This document shows, in pieces, positions 10,958-24,735 of a stretch of 64,000 nt of DNA. Location: assembly GCF_036898095.1 (NCBI RefSeq), contig NC_090767.1, positions 24,636,570 through 24,700,569 of the forward strand. Reading direction: 5' to 3'. This DNA is from Palaemon carinicauda (lineage: Eukaryota; Arthropoda; Malacostraca; Decapoda; Palaemonidae). The translations under genes and the position numbers were made by a program. Position 1 is the first letter of the stretch, and the number at the start of each line of letters is the position of its first letter. The notes under the pieces were generated by a model that searched no databases, was not told the DNA's origin, and worked only from the letters and a program-made list of their open reading frames with translations.

Positions 10958-11318
10958 GAACAACCCTTAAACTAACAGTAGGCCTACCTACAAAGCTGAA
11001 CAACCCTTAAACTAACAGTAGGCCTACCTACAAAGCTGAACGACCCTTAAACTAACAGTAGGCCTACCTACAAAACTGAACCACCCTTAAACTAACAGTA
11101 GGTCTACCCACAAAGCTGAACAACCCTTAAACTAACAGAAGGCCTACCTATAGAGCTGAGAAATCCTTAAACTAACAGTAGGCCTACCCACAAAGTTGAA
11201 CAATCCTTAAACTAACAGTAGGCCTACCTACAAAGCTGAACAACCCTTAAACTAAGAGTAGGTCTACCTACAAAGCTGAACAACCCTTAAACTAACAATA
11301 AGGCTACCTACCAAACAG
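10958..11318. repeat. 40-bp minisatellite, about 9 copies
   Basis: The unit begins GAACAACCCTTAAACTAACA and continues GTAGGCCTACCTACAAAGCT, 40 bp in all. Adjacent copies differ at one to four positions. The unit contains the palindrome GTAGGCCTAC. A related GTAGGCCTAC occurs again just outside the array near 11,386. Confidence 0.93.
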
Positions 11319-11423
11319 AGATTTTACCCAAGTGTCACATTGCCTAGTACTTATTCCTATCATACACACACACCAACTAATCGAACAGTAGGCCTACTCG
11401 ATAAAAAAATAGTACACAGTATA

Positions 11424-11424
11424 A

Positions 11425-11457
<33 letters not shown>

Positions 11458-11466
11458 CACACACAC
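11424..11466. repeat. (AC)n microsatellite
   Basis: A CA dinucleotide tract interrupted once by an extra A. Confidence 0.93.
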
Positions 11467-12710
11467 TGCCCAGCCCTGAATAAATTCAATTGATATTAGA
11501 TGCTCCTGAACATTTCTTACTAAAACAAACTATTGAAAAGCTGAAGGAGATTTTGAATGATTTGGAATCATCCTCTCTGACTTTGAAGTCAGTCTTCCTT
11601 CAATGAAATATCTTTGGCTTCATAAACTTCGTATTTCCCATCTTAATAGTCAGTAGATTTTTTAATAAATCTGAAAAAATTATTATCTTAAAACGTATTA
11701 TGTGAAATGAATATATTTTGATGAGTTTATCAGATAAAATTAATATGAAAGTTAAAACTTAGGAAACTGATTTATATTAGGCCATTATATGGTTTGGAAA
11801 AGGTTATTAACAATGTTAAAAACATCTATGGGTATGATAGTGTTCCTCTTTAACTGTTAAATTCTCCGTAATGTTAAGGATAGTGGAGGATCTACAGTTA
11901 TCCTAGATATGGCTCAACTAGTTGGCTCCTAACCAAAACGTCTTCATTTCGACAATCATGAATACTGAAGAATAAATGAAACTTGATTTGAAAAGAATTG
12001 AGGCCAAGACTTGCAAAGTGTTTCTATATTTCAATGGGATGAACTAATGGCTTTACTCTTTCATCGAAAAATAATTTTATTTATTAAAAAGACTTTTGAA
12101 AAACAATCATAATTCATAAAGTATCTTATTCAGTTGGTATCATTTGTAAATATCATTGCTTATGGTCAAAGCAGATAACTGAAACTTGTCCATTATAAAC
12201 GAATTGTTTGAAAAAAACCTTAAACTTTTCCATACTATAAAAAGAATATTTTTATAACTGCATATTTAACTCTCTACACCTTGCCTATCACCTCATCTTA
12301 ATGTGGCCACGTAAGAAATTAATATATTAAAAGATTCATAAAATAACTTTATAATTTTGACAATCTATAGATAAAAACAATTAGGATAGACCAATCTGGT
12401 AAAGTGAGCAACTGATAAAGCTATTTATAAAAACTTTAGATTTAATCTATAATTAATGCAAAAACAAGTGAAATTACTTTAAATTGATTAACCTGTGGAT
12501 TTGCTATTTCATATATTTATTTAATTACTCATTATGAAAATCTTTGAAATCTACGATTCAACTATGGAATTAATTTAGGCACCAGAATTATTTAGATTAT
12601 TCTAAAAAAACTTTGATTTGAAACTTCCCTTTGGCCAATTATGTGAGGAAACCGATATAGTCTGTCATGAAATATGAATTCTTAGAGCTGCCTACTGAAC
12701 AAAGTTTGCC
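11467..12710. other. AT-rich spacer, nothing recognised
   Basis: No open frame with recognisable protein features and no repeat block shared with the rest of the window was found. Confidence 0.55.
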
Positions 12711-13193
12711 TTAATCTCATGATTTAAACTCGATCTCCTATGATTTAAACTCAATCTTATTATTCAAACTCAATCTTATTATTCAAACTCAATCTTATTA
12801 TTCAAACTCAATCTCCTATAATTTAAACTCAATCTCATGATTTAAACTCAATCTCATGATTCAAACAATCTCATGATTTAAACTCGATCTTATGATTTAA
12901 ACTCAATCTTATGATTTTAACTCAATCTCATGATTTAAACTCAATCTCATGATTTAAACTCAATCTCATGATTTAAACTCATGATTTAAACTCAATCTCA
13001 TGATTTAAACTCAATCTCATGATTTGAACTCAATCTCATGATTTGAACTCAATCTCGTGATTTAAACTCATGATTTAAACTCAATCTCATGATTTAAACT
13101 CAATCTCATGATTTAAACTCAATCTCATGATTTAAACTCAATCTCATGATTTAAACTCAATCTCATTATTTAAACTCAATCTCCTACGATTTA
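12711..13193. repeat. 19-bp minisatellite, about 25 copies
   Basis: Tandem units of AATCTCATGATTTAAACTC. A subset of units carries TTATTATTCA or CTCCTATGA variants, clustered near the left end (12,720-12,830), so the left end appears older and more diverged. Several units are shortened (CTC directly followed by ATGATTTAAACTC). CATGA gives each unit a short palindromic core. Confidence 0.93.
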
Positions 13194-15876
13194 CTTTAAA
13201 TCTAGATTAAATCTTTGGTGTTAACCTGAGGTACAGACACTTACTAACCTTGATTTAACCAGAGAAAACCTAATCTAAGCGTCTCGCTAAGATAACCTTT
13301 ACACAGATCTATTAAAATCAGTAACCAACTAAACTACTTTTCACTAAAGACAAAACTAGTAAGAGACACTAACTCCTTTCTCTAGACTAGATCCTCCTTC
13401 TCTTTAACACTTACTCCAGACATCATCCAACCATCCGTTCATTGCTTGTTACAAGTTGACTGATGTACAAGGAATGCATTGTCCTGCATTCATTAATTTC
13501 TAAATTCAATCACAAGTTACTTTAAGATTACGGTAATATCTACATTGAAATCAATGCAAGCGTGTACGTTTGAAAAGCGTACTGTACCGTATTTTGAGAA
13601 AACTATAACTCCATTTAAATAATCTTAACTACAATTTTGTTAAAGATAATTAAATTTAAGTCAACCAATCGAAATGCAAATCTATCCCACCAAATCAGTA
13701 AAGGTTTTCTGTACGCATCTATATGAAAATATGGAAACACTCAATATAACTCGAAAAAGTTGCAAGTTTCAAATACAGAATGAGTGGCTAATTTGTAATT
13801 GAAATATCATGAAATATCAAGACATTAAAATCTCTAAATACTGATTTATCAGGATTTTTCTTATAGTACTTACATCAATTCTGATAATTTGCTTTGAAGA
13901 TTAATGTACTAACTTCTAGTTTTAGATTACCCTAAGTTACTACACATTTACTCAACATGGACCTAAGTTAACTAATGTTTTAAACAGTTTTAATCAACAG
14001 TTTATGACAATCTTAAATATATTAGCATTTAAACGTAAGGGACTTTAGCATAAGCAGATCAGAGTTTATTAAACTTTGTTAATTCAACAGTTTTTGGCTT
14101 TAGTTGTCTGGAAAGAATAGCGTAGAAATTATGATGTTATAGTGAACAACCTAAATTGTTAATTCAAATCTCAAGTGTCATTAAAATCAAAAGAAATTGG
14201 CGAGTTATATTGTTTATTACAATATAACACCAATGTTCTGACTTGATGTTTTGTACAAGCTACAGAGGCTTATCAGAGTAGGTCTAAGCTTTCTGAACTA
14301 CAAAGTTTCCTTGCAGAAAATGAATATAACTTCAGAGAGGTTAAGTTTTGTAAATCACTACACAAGATACATTCCTGTACATCAGTATTATAGTAGGTCT
14401 ATAAAATCTAACCTTAAAAAGTCATACTTCAGTTTGGAACCTTTGCCTCTTCCTGCATAAATTTTAGAAATACTTAACCGAGAGCAGATTAAACTAAATG
14501 AAATTGAAGCCATAGGATTTAACCCTATATAAACATCCCTTAAGCTAGGTTACCTGATCCTGAATTACACAAATAATAACTTTAATAATCCCTTAATTCC
14601 CCTCATCAACATTGGCACTAACTCCCAACCACAAATACTAACTAAAACTCTACCAACAACAATATATTCAAGAATGTATTACACATTTCTTCTAAAATGA
14701 CTGACAGCAGTTCTTTATCACTCCTTTATGTCCTGAACAGAAACAGTAGGAATCAGATATCTTGGGACATTTATAGTCGCAGCTGGACCCCTTTTCAGAG
14801 AGCTCGGGGATCTCTCAGTGTAATGGAAAGCACTGGATTGCAAGACTGATTCTGTCAACACCTTTTTGAAAAAGTTTTCTAAAATTTTAAAACTAAATTA
14901 AAATATCTCTACAACATTTTGATTTTCATTGACAGATAAAATTGAAACATTTACCAATACAGTTACTAATTTCACATTATCATTGAAAACTCATATTCTT
15001 GGACAAATTTTAAATCACTCTCTTGACAAAAAGTTTTTCACAACTCAATTTACACAATACATGACAAATTTGATATAGTTCGATTTGAAATGCTAGTGTA
15101 TACATAACAGAAACCTGTTCAATATGACATTACAATCTCCTACAATTCAAGATTAAAGATTTTTAAAAAGTTTTAAACTAAATTTCAAAAATATTTAAAA
15201 GTATGAAACAAAATTTTTTTTTAATTCATTTGAGGCTTTAAAGATCTTTTAACAAGACTGAATTATTAATCATGACTAGAATTGACAAGACAGAATCTAC
15301 CCTGACAAGATTTCAGGGAAATCAAATTGGACTAAACATGTTCACCATAGCACAGAGTCTAGCATTTTGACAACACAACAAAACCAAGTTAACAATCTTC
15401 TTCTCTCATTAAACCAGCGAAAGAATGAACGAGTTCCATACATGGGAAGTTTATAAACAGCCTAAATGAACAGTGGTTCCAGTCAAAAGCAAGATATATA
15501 CTTCATGGGCCCTCTGGCCTTTCAATGGTGAGGAATATGGCAAATTTACTGATACCAGAAGAGGGAGGGGGACAGATGGGGAGGGAGGCTCAGTCATATG
15601 AACGTTCCCTTTATTTTAAAATCTTTCCAAATTGGGAGGGGGTAGGATCAAGGAGTGGGAATGGGAGTTCTGAAACTTATAGTTATGTATTAGAGGGAAC
15701 AATCTGATTCAAACCCCATTTGAAAAAATTCCCAAAATACTACCCTGAGTCATTTAAAAAATCAAAGTTAATTTCAAGGTATGTTCATGTAGCTTATGAG
15801 AAGATGAGGAATAATACTAATACTAGCTAAAACCCTACCATTTTACACACTAACAAGCTAGCCCTCCCACTTCTTA
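13194..15876. other. AT-rich spacer, nothing recognised
   Basis: Open frames at 14,251 and 15,525 (60-69 codons) show no conserved motif. No mobile-element block was recognised. Confidence 0.5.
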
Positions 15877-18800
15877 GCCCTACTGGCTATTTCACACCAA
15901 AGTCCTCCTAGCCATTTCACACCAAAGACCTCCTAGCCACTTCACACCAAAGCCTTCCAAGCCTTTTCACACTAAAGTCTTCCCAGCCTCTACACACCAA
16001 AGCCCTATTGGCCACTTCACACCAAAGCCCTTCTAGCCATTTCACACCAAAGTCCTCCTAGCCCCTTCACACCAAAGCCTTCCTAGCCTTTTCACACCAA
16101 AGCCCTCCTAGCCATTTCCCACCAAAGCCCTCATATCCATTTCCCACCAAAGCCTTCCTAGCCTTTTCACACTAAAGCCCTCCTAGCCATTTCACACCAA
16201 AGCCCTCATAGCAATTTCACACCAAAGACCTCTTAGCCACTTCACACCAAAGCCTTCCTAGCCATTGCACACCAAAGCCCTCCTAGCCATTGCACACCAA
16301 AGCCCTCCTAGCCACTTCACACCAAAGCCCTCCTAGCCACTTCACACCAAAGCCCTCCTAGCCACTTCACACCAAAGCCCTCCTAGCCACTTCACACCAA
16401 AGCCCTCCTAGCCACTTCACACCAAAGCCCTCCTAGCCATTTCACACCAAAGCCCTCCTAGCCACTTCACACCAAAGCCCTCCTAGCCACTTCACACCAA
16501 AGCCCTCCTAGCCACTTCACACCAAAGCCCTCCTAGCCACTTCACACCAAAGCCCTCCTAGCCAATTCACACCAAAGCCCTCCTAGCCACTTCACACCAA
16601 AGCCCTCCTAGCCAATTCACACCAAAGCCCTCCTAGCCACTTCACACCAAAGCCCTCCTAGCCACTTCACACCAAAGCCCTCCTAACCACTTCACACCAA
16701 AGCCCTCCTAACCACTTCACACCAAAGCCCTCCTAACCACTTCACACCAAAGCCCTCCTAGCCATTTCACACCAAAGTCTTCCTAGCCATTTCACACCAA
16801 AGCCCTCCTAGCCATTTCACACCAAAGCCCTCCTAGCCACTTCACACCAAAGCCCTCCTAGCCACTTCACACCAAAGCCCTCCTAGCCACTTCACACCAA
16901 AGCCCTCCTAACCACTTCACACCAAAGCCCTCCTAGCCATTTCACACCAAAGCCCTCCTAGCCACTTCACACCAAAGCCCTCCTAGCCACTTCACACCAA
17001 AGCCCTCCTAACCACTTCACACCAAAGCCCTCCTAACCACTTCACACCAAAGCCCTCCTAGCCATTTCACACCAAAGCCCTCCTAGCCATTTCACACCAA
17101 AGCCCTCCTAGCCATTTCACACCAAAGCCCTCCTAGCCACTTCACACCAAAGCCCTCCTGGCCATTTCACACCAAAGCCCTCCTAACCACTTCACACCAA
17201 AGCCCTCCTAGCCATTTCACACCAAAGCCCTCCTAGCCACTTCACACCAAAGCCCTCCTGGCCATTTCACACCAAAGCCCTCCTAGCCACTTCACACCAA
17301 AGCCCTCCTAGCCACTTCACACCAAAGCCCTCCTAGCCATTTCACACCAAAGCCCTCCTAGCCAATTCACACCAAAGCCCTCCTAGCCACTTCACACCAA
17401 AGCCCTCCTAGCCAATTCACACCAAAGCCCTCCTAGCCACTTCACACCAAAGCCCTCCTAGCCACTTCACACCAAAGCCCTCCTAACCACTTCACACCAA
17501 AGCCCTCCTAACCACTTCACACCAAAGCCCTCCTAGCCATTTCACACCAAAGTCTTCCTAGCCATTTCACACCAAAGCCCTCCTAGCCATTTCACACCAA
17601 AGCCCTCCTAGCCATTTCACACCAAAGCCCTCCTAGCCACTTCACACCAAAGCCCTCCTAGCCACTTCACACCAAAGCCCTCCTAACCACTTCACACCAA
17701 AGCCCTCCTAGCCATTTCACACCAAAGCCCTCCTAGCCACTTCACACCAAAGCCCTCCTAGCCACTTCACACCAAAGCCCTCCTAACCACTTCACACCAA
17801 AGCCCTCCTAACCACTTCACACCAAAGCCCTCCTAGCCATTTCACACCAAAGCCCTCCTAGCCATTTCACACCAAAGCCCTCCTAGCCATTTCACACCAA
17901 AGCCCTCCTGGCCACTTCACACCAAAGCCCTCCTGGCCATTTCACACCAAAGCCCTCCTAACCACTTCACACCAAAGCCCTCCTAGCCATTTCACACCAA
18001 AGCCCTCCTAGCCACTTCACACCAAAGCCCTCCTGGCCATTTCACACCAAAGCCCTCCTAACCACTTCACACCAAAGCCCTCCTAGCCACTTCACACCAA
18101 AGCCCTCCTGGCCATTTCACACCAAAGCCCTCCTAGCCACTTCACACCAAAGCCCTCCTAGCCACTTCACACCAAAGCCCTCCTAACCACTTCACACCAA
18201 AGCCCTCCTAGCCATTTCACACCAAAGGCCTCCTAGCCACTTCACACCAAAGCCCTCCTAGCCATTTCACACCAAAGCCCTCCTAGCCATTTCACACCAA
18301 AGCCCTCCTAGCCATTTCACACCAAAGCCCTCCTAGCCATTTCACACCAAAGCCCTCCTAGCCATTTCACACCAAAGCCCTCCTAGCCATTTCACACCAA
18401 AGCCCTCCTAGCCACTTCACACCAAAGCCCTCCTAGCCATTTCACACCAAAGCCCTCCTAGCCATTTCACACCAAAGCCCTCCTAGCCATTTCACACTAA
18501 AGCCCTCCTAGCCATTTCACACTAAAGCCCTCCTAGCCACTTCACACCAAAGCCCTCCTAACCACTTCACACCAAAGCCCTCCTGGCCATTTCACACCAA
18601 AGCCCTCCTAGCCACTTCACACCAAAGCCCTCCTAGCCACTTCACACCAAAGCCCTCCTAACCACTTCACACCAAAGCCCTCCTAGCCATTTCACACCAA
18701 AGGCCTCCTAGCCACTTCACACCAAAGCCCTCCTAGCCATTTCACACCAAAGCCCTCCTAGCCATTTCACACCAAAGCCCTCCTAGCCATTTCACACCAA

Positions 18801-19967
18801 AGCCCTCCTAGCCATTTCACACCAAAGCCCTCCTAGCCATTTCACACCAAAGCCCTCCTAGCCATTTCACACCAAAGCCCTCCTAGCCACTTCACACCAA
18901 AGCCCTCCTAGCCATTTCACACCAAAGCCCTCCTAGCCATTTCACACCAAAGCCCTCCTAGCCATTTCACACTAAAGCCCTCCTAGCCATTTCACACTAA
19001 AGCCCTCCTAGCCACTTCACACCAAAGCCCTCCTAACCACTTCACACCAAAGCCCTCCTGGCCATTTCACACCAAAGCCTTCCTAGCCATTGCACACCAA
19101 AGCCCTCCTAGCCACTTCACACCAAAGCCCTCCTAGCCATTTCACACCAAAGCCCTCCTAGCCATTTCACACCAAAGCCCTCCTAGCCATTTCACACCAA
19201 AGCCCTCCTAGCCATTTCACACCAAAGCCCTCCTAGCCACTTCACACCAAAGCCCTCCTAGCCACTTCACACCAAAGCCCTCCTAGCCACTTCACACCAA
19301 AGCCCTCCTAGCCACTTCACACCAAAGCCCTCCTAGCCACTTCACACCAAAGCCCTCCTAACCACTTCACACCAAAGCCCTCCTAGCCATTTCACACCAA
19401 AGCCCTCCTAGCCACTTCACACCAAAGCCCTCCTAGCCACTTCACACCAAAGCCCTCCTAACCACTTCACACCAAAGCCCTCCTAACCACTTCACACCAA
19501 AGCCCTCCTAGCCATTTCACACCAAAGCCCTCCTAGCCATTTCACACCAAAGCCCTCCTAGCCATTTCACACCAAAGCCCTCCTAGCCACTTCACACCAA
19601 AGCCCTCCTGGCCATTTCACACCAAAGCCCTCCTAACCACTTCACACCAAAGCCCTCCTAGCCATTTCACACCAAAGCCCTCCTAGCCACTTCACACCAA
19701 AGCCCTCCTGGCCATTTCACACCAAAGCCCTCCTAGCCACTTCACACCAAAGCCCTCCTAGCCACTTCACACCAAAGCCCTCCTAGCCATTTCACACCAA
19801 AGCCCTCCTAGCCATTTCACACCAAAGCCCTCCTAGCCATTTCACACTAAAGCCCTCCTAGCCATTTCACACTAAAGCCCTCCTAGCCACTTCACACCAA
19901 AGCCCTCCTAACCACTTCACACCAAAGCCCTCCTGGCCATTTCACACCAAAGCCCTCCTAACCATCT
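15877..19967. repeat. 25-bp satellite array, about 163 copies (4.1 kb)
   Basis: The unit is TAGCCACTTCACACCAAAGC plus CCTCC. The period is exact, since the line pattern returns every 300 bp, or 12 units. Units vary mainly at a few positions: CCAC, CCAT or CCAAT before TTCAC; TAGCC, TAACC or TGGCC; and rare CACTAAA, AGTCTT and AGGCC variants. The first ~450 bp is more diverged than the interior. Variant strings recur at ~800 bp and 475 bp offsets, showing higher-order duplication. No G-rich or open-frame conservation is present. Confidence 0.97.
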
Positions 19968-20265
19968 CGTCTGCCAATGATCACCTAAAACTATTCACTA
20001 TTCTGTATTATCCAGCAATGTTCAATTCCTACTTTAACTCTTAGCATTCAAATCTATATCAATCCACAAATCAGCCTTTTGACCTTCCCAAAAGCACAAA
20101 GTCTTAGACCCATCTTTCCTAACCTTAAGTTTAAGCTTCTCTGACAATATCTAATTAAAATCTGAAAAACATGTACAGTAACTTTTTGATAGGCCTATAT
20201 TCTATAACTTTTTCTTTCATTCATAATATACTCCTAAAATCCTCTCTATACATTAACTTAATATT

Positions 20266-20300
<35 letters not shown>

Positions 20301-21032
20301 TTGTTTTTAACAAGGGGACGTAGGATAGACTTTTCATCAAATATTAAATCTTACAAAATTAAGAATAAAAATTGGGATAAGTTTTTAAACAAATTAAAGA
20401 CATTAAAATATTTACTCTAGATATTTAAATATAGGACCAATAGTGTATTTAAACTTTAGATTGCTTCAAATAAAGTTGTTAGTTATTATCCTTTATGAAA
20501 TTTAAAATACAATATGGGGGATCAGCTATCCAAGGTAAACTATTGAAACTTGAAAGTGTTTTGTGTTAAGGAACCTTAAATTTATAGGACAGAAAGGAAA
20601 ATTGAAAAGGCTAAACATGAACACACCTTGAAATAAACATTTAAAGCAGCTCAATTTAAATGCCCCAAAAATAAAGGAATTATCTATACTTAAACTTAAA
20701 CCTCATTTCCATCAACTGAAAGTTTTGGCATCGGATAATTCAGTAATCTTATATGAACTTAATTCCTAATACAATAACACTACAGTTTGACAATTTCCCA
20801 ACTAATTTACGAATATGTTCCTATTTCCTGAACTTTAAAAAGTATATAGATTACAAACTAAAACCTGCTTTAATATGCATAAAGGTTTTCCCAATCTTAC
20901 TAGAAATACTCAATTCCTGAAAGTCAAAATTGACAAATAGAAAAAAAATAGCTAAAACTTTGCTTCTGGGATCTCATAATTTGAATATCTAATCCCACTA
21001 AATCATATAAATAAATCCAGACTGAAATTTAA
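19968..21032. other. AT-rich spacer between two satellites
   Basis: It contains a short (GA)n at 20,269-20,297 and otherwise nothing recognisable. Confidence 0.6.
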
Positions 21033-21234
21033 CTGAAGCAGCCCTGCCTCTACCTGAAATAGCCCAGTCTATCTGAAATAGACCACCCACTATCTCAAAT
21101 AACTCTCCTTGAAATAGCCCAGTCTATCTGAAATAGACCACCCTCTATCTCAAATAACTCTCCTTGAAATAGCCCAGCCTCTACCTGAAATAATTCTTAT
21201 CTGAAATGTCCCATCCTCTTCAAGAAACAGTCCA
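21033..21234. repeat. Degenerate edge of the 21-bp array with a 55-bp duplication
   Basis: AGCCCAGTCTATCTGAAATA occurs at 21,061 and 21,116 within a ~55-bp duplicated block. The words CCTGAAATAGCCC and CTCTACCTG are recognisably diverged forms of the downstream 21-bp unit. This is the old flank of the array. Confidence 0.75.
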
Positions 21235-23578
21235 ACTCCTACCTGAAACAGCCCTGCGTCTACCTGAAACGGCCCTGCGTCTACCTGAAACGGCCCTGCG
21301 TCTACCTGAAACGGCCCTGCATCTACCTGAAACAGCCCTGCATCTACCTGAAACAGCCCTGCATCTACCTTAAACAGCCCTGCATCTACCTTAAACAGCC
21401 CTGCGTCTACTGGAAACAGCCCTGCATCTACCTGAAACAGCCCTGCATCTACCTGAAACAGCCCTGCATCTACCTTAAACATGCGTCTACCGGAAACAGC
21501 CCTGCGTCTACCTGAAACAGCCCTGCGTCTACCTTAAACAGCCCTGCGTCTACCTGAAACAGCCCTGCGTCTACCTGAAACAGCCCTGCATCTACCTGAA
21601 ACAGCCCTGCGTCTACCTTAAACAGCCATGCGTCTACCTGAAACAGCCCTGCGTCTACCTGAAACAGCCCTGCGTCTACCTGAAACAGCCCTGCGTCTAC
21701 CTGAAACAGCCCTGCGTCTACCTGAAACAGCCATGCATCTACCTGAAACAGCCCTGCGTCTACCTGAAACAGCCATGCATCTACCTGAAACAGCCCTGCG
21801 TCTACCTGAAACAGCCCTGCATCTACCTGAAACAGCCCTGTGTCTACCTGAAACAGCCCTGCGTCTACCTGGAACAGCCATGCTTCTACCTGAAACAGCC
21901 CTGCATCTACCTGAAACAGCCCTGCGTCTACCTGAAACAGCCATGCATCTACCTGAAACAGCCCTGCATCTACCTGAAACAGCCCTGCATCTACCTGAAA
22001 CAGCCCTGCGTCTACCTGAAACAGCCATGCATCTACCTGAAACAGCCCTGCGTCTACCTGAAACAGCCATGCGTCTACCTGAAACAGCCATGCGTCTACC
22101 TGAAACAGCCCTGCATCTACCTGAAACAGCCCTGCGTCTACCTGAAACAGCCCTGCGTCTACCTTAAACAGCCCTGCGTCTACCTGAAACAGCCATGCAT
22201 CTACCTGAAACAGCCCTGCATCTACCTGAAACAGCCCTGCGTCTACCTTAAACAGCCCTGCGTCTACCTGAAACAGCCATGCATCTACCTGAAACAGCCA
22301 TGCATCTACCTGAAACAGCCCTGCGTCTACCTGAAACAGCCCTGCGTCTACCTGAAACAGCCATGATCTACCTGAAACAGCCCTGCATCTACCTGAAACA
22401 GCCCTGCGTCTACCTTAAACAGCCCTGCGTCTACCTGAAACAGCCCTGCGTCTACCTGAAACAGCCCTGCATCTACCTGAAACAGCCCTGCGTCTACCTT
22501 AAACAGCCCTGCATCTACCTGAAACAGCCATGCATCTACCTGAAACAGCCATGCATCTACCTGAAACAGCCCTGCATCTACCTGAAACAGCCCTGCGTCT
22601 ACCTTAAACAGCCCTGCGTCTACCTTAAACAGCCCTGCATCTACCTGAAACAGCCCTGCATCTACCTGAAACAGCCCTGCGTCTACCTTAAACAGCCCTG
22701 CGTCTACCTGAAACAGCCATGCATCTACCTGAAACAGCCCTGCATCTACCTGAAACAGCCCTGCATCTACCTTAAACAGCCCTGCGTCTACTGGAAACAG
22801 CCCTGCATCTACCTGAAACAGCCCTGCATCTACCTAAAACAGCCCTGCATCTACCTTAAACATGCGTCTACCGGAAACAGCCCTGCATCTACCTGAAACA
22901 GCCCTGCGTCTGCCTTAAACAGCCCTGCATCTACCTGAAACAGCCCTGCGTCTACCTGAAACAGCCATGCATCTACCTGAAACAGCCCTGCATCTACCTG
23001 AAACAGCCCTGCATCTACCTTAAACAGCCCTGCGTCTACCTTAAACAGCCCTGCGTCTACTGGAAACAGCCCTGCATCTACCTGAAACAGCCCTGCATCT
23101 ACCTGAAACAGCCCTGCATCTACCTGAAACAGCCCTGCATCTACCTTAAACATGCGTCTACCGGAAACAGCCCTGCATCTACCTTAAACAGCCCTGCGTC
23201 TACCTTAAACAGCCCTGCGTCTACCTGAAACAGCCATGCATCTACCTGAAACAGCCCTGCATCTACCTGAAACAGCCCTGCATCTACCTTAAACAGCCCT
23301 GCGTCTACTGGAAACAGCCCTGCATCTACCTGAAACAGCCCTGCATCTACCTGAAACAGCCCTGCATCTACCTGAAACAGCCCTGCATCTACCTTAAACA
23401 GCCCTGCGTCTACCGGAAACAGCCCTGCATCTACCTGAAACAGCCCTGCGTCTACCTTAAACAGCCCTGCGTCTACCTTAAACAGCCCTGCGTCTACCTG
23501 AAACAGCCATGCATCTACCTGAAACAGCCCTGCATCTACCTGAAATAGCCCTGTGTCTACCTGAAACAGCTCAGCCTC
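21235..23578. repeat. 21-bp minisatellite, about 111 copies
   Basis: The unit is CTGCATCTACCTGAAACAG plus CC, with the main variants GCGTCTACC, CCTTAAAC, CTGGAAAC and CCATGC. Because 21 is divisible by 3, every frame stays open for long distances on both strands (HLPETAL-like and YLKQPCI-like on plus, VDAGLFQ-like on minus). These are not credible genes. A 17-bp short unit (AAACATGCGTCTACCGG) interrupts phase at 21,480, 22,861 and 23,151 and marks larger duplications. Confidence 0.96.
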
Positions 23579-23889
23579 TACTTGAAATAACTTCTATCCG
23601 GACGACCAAAAATTTAATATCTAAAAGACCTCAGGTTAGTTTACCCAATATTGCAATCTTAGATATTGACATGGATTTAGATAGACCTAAATTGCTTTAT
23701 AAGTGAATTTTAGCCATAAATTATTCATTAAAGTCTTTTTCAAAGGGAATTTAATCTATGAAAACTAAATTCATGAAATCAAAAATGAAAGAACTTAGGT
23801 CAATTAGTAAGCTGGCAATATAACTTAGCACACTGTCCAAGACTTAAACCTTGAACTAAGATACTCAAATCCTCATAGGGAGAAAATGG
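23579..23889. other. Spacer between arrays
   Basis: No recognisable gene or repeat. Confidence 0.55.
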
Positions 23890-24136
23890 TGTTCTAGAAG
23901 TTCCACTTGCTCTGAAGGACTTTGCCAGGAGAGTCCGGATCCCAGAGGACTGTTCTAGAAGTTCCACTTGCTCTGAAGGACTTTGCCAGGAGAGTCCGGA
24001 TCCCAGAGGACTGTTCTAGAAGTTCCACTTGCTCTGAAGGACTTTGCCAGGAGAGTCCGGATCCCAGAGGACTGTCCTAGAAGTTCCACTTGCTCTGAAG
24101 GACTTTGCCAGGAGAGTCCGGATCCCAGGGGACTAA
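23890..24136. repeat. 61-bp tandem repeat, four near-identical copies
   Basis: Units start with GTTCTAGAAGTTCCACTTGC at 23,891, 23,952 and 24,013, and with GTCCTAGAAG at 24,074. Only one to three substitutions separate the copies. The low divergence implies recent expansion or gene conversion. The unit is relatively GC-rich (CTTTGCCAGGAGAGTCCGGA) compared with its surroundings. Since 61 is not divisible by 3, it is unlikely to be coding. Confidence 0.96.
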
Positions 24137-24344
24137 TCCTGGGTCATTCTCAATGTCCATAGTCCTTTTGGTTATAGTTTGAAGCATCCTAGGAGAAGGC
24201 CACGTTAACCTGAAAGGCAAAAGTGTTAATAGGAACTTGCAGGATATAACTAATTAAGATTCACAATGCACAAATTGAGTACTGTTTTCGGTCATTTTTA
24301 AAGCAATATTATGTTTTTCATAAATCAGACCAACTGAAAACAAA

Positions 24345-24735
24345 TCAGGATATTTTAATCCCCAAAAGTAGGATATTTCAAGCACCCAAAAGTAAGATAT
24401 TTTAATCCCCCAAAAGTAAGATATTTTAATCCCCCAAAAGTAGGATATTTTAAGCACCCAAAAGTAAGATATTTTAATCCCCCAAAAGTAGGATATTTTA
24501 AGCCCCAAAAGTAGGATATTTTAAGCCCCAAAGGTAGGATATTTTAAGCCCCAAAGGTAGGATATTTTAAGCCCCAAAGGTAGGATATTTTAAGCCCCAA
24601 AGGTAGGATATTTTAAGCCCCAAAAAGTAGGATATTTTAAGCCCCAAAAAGTAGGATATTTTAAGCACCAAAAAGTAGGATATTTTAAGCCCCAAAAAGT
24701 AGGATATTTTAAGCCTCCAAATGTAAAACATTTTA
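24345..24735. repeat. ~22-bp minisatellite (GTAGGATATTTTAAGCCCCAA)
   Basis: About 17 units built on AGGATATTTTAAGCCCCAAA, ranging from 22 to 24 bp. The left third has TAAGATATTTTAATCCCCCA variants and the middle has AAGGTAGG variants, so the array has at least three variant blocks. A minus-strand open frame (KISYFWG repeats) is an artefact. Confidence 0.92.

Noticed and set aside
21150..23706. Open frames with HLPETAL, YLKQPCI or VDAGLFQ heptad repeats
   Set aside because: The 21-bp period is divisible by 3, so frames stay open by arithmetic. They occur on both strands without start context or unique flanking domains.
10958..24735. CRISPR-like arrays
   Set aside because: The arrays are head-to-tail minisatellites without unique spacers, in an animal-type genome.
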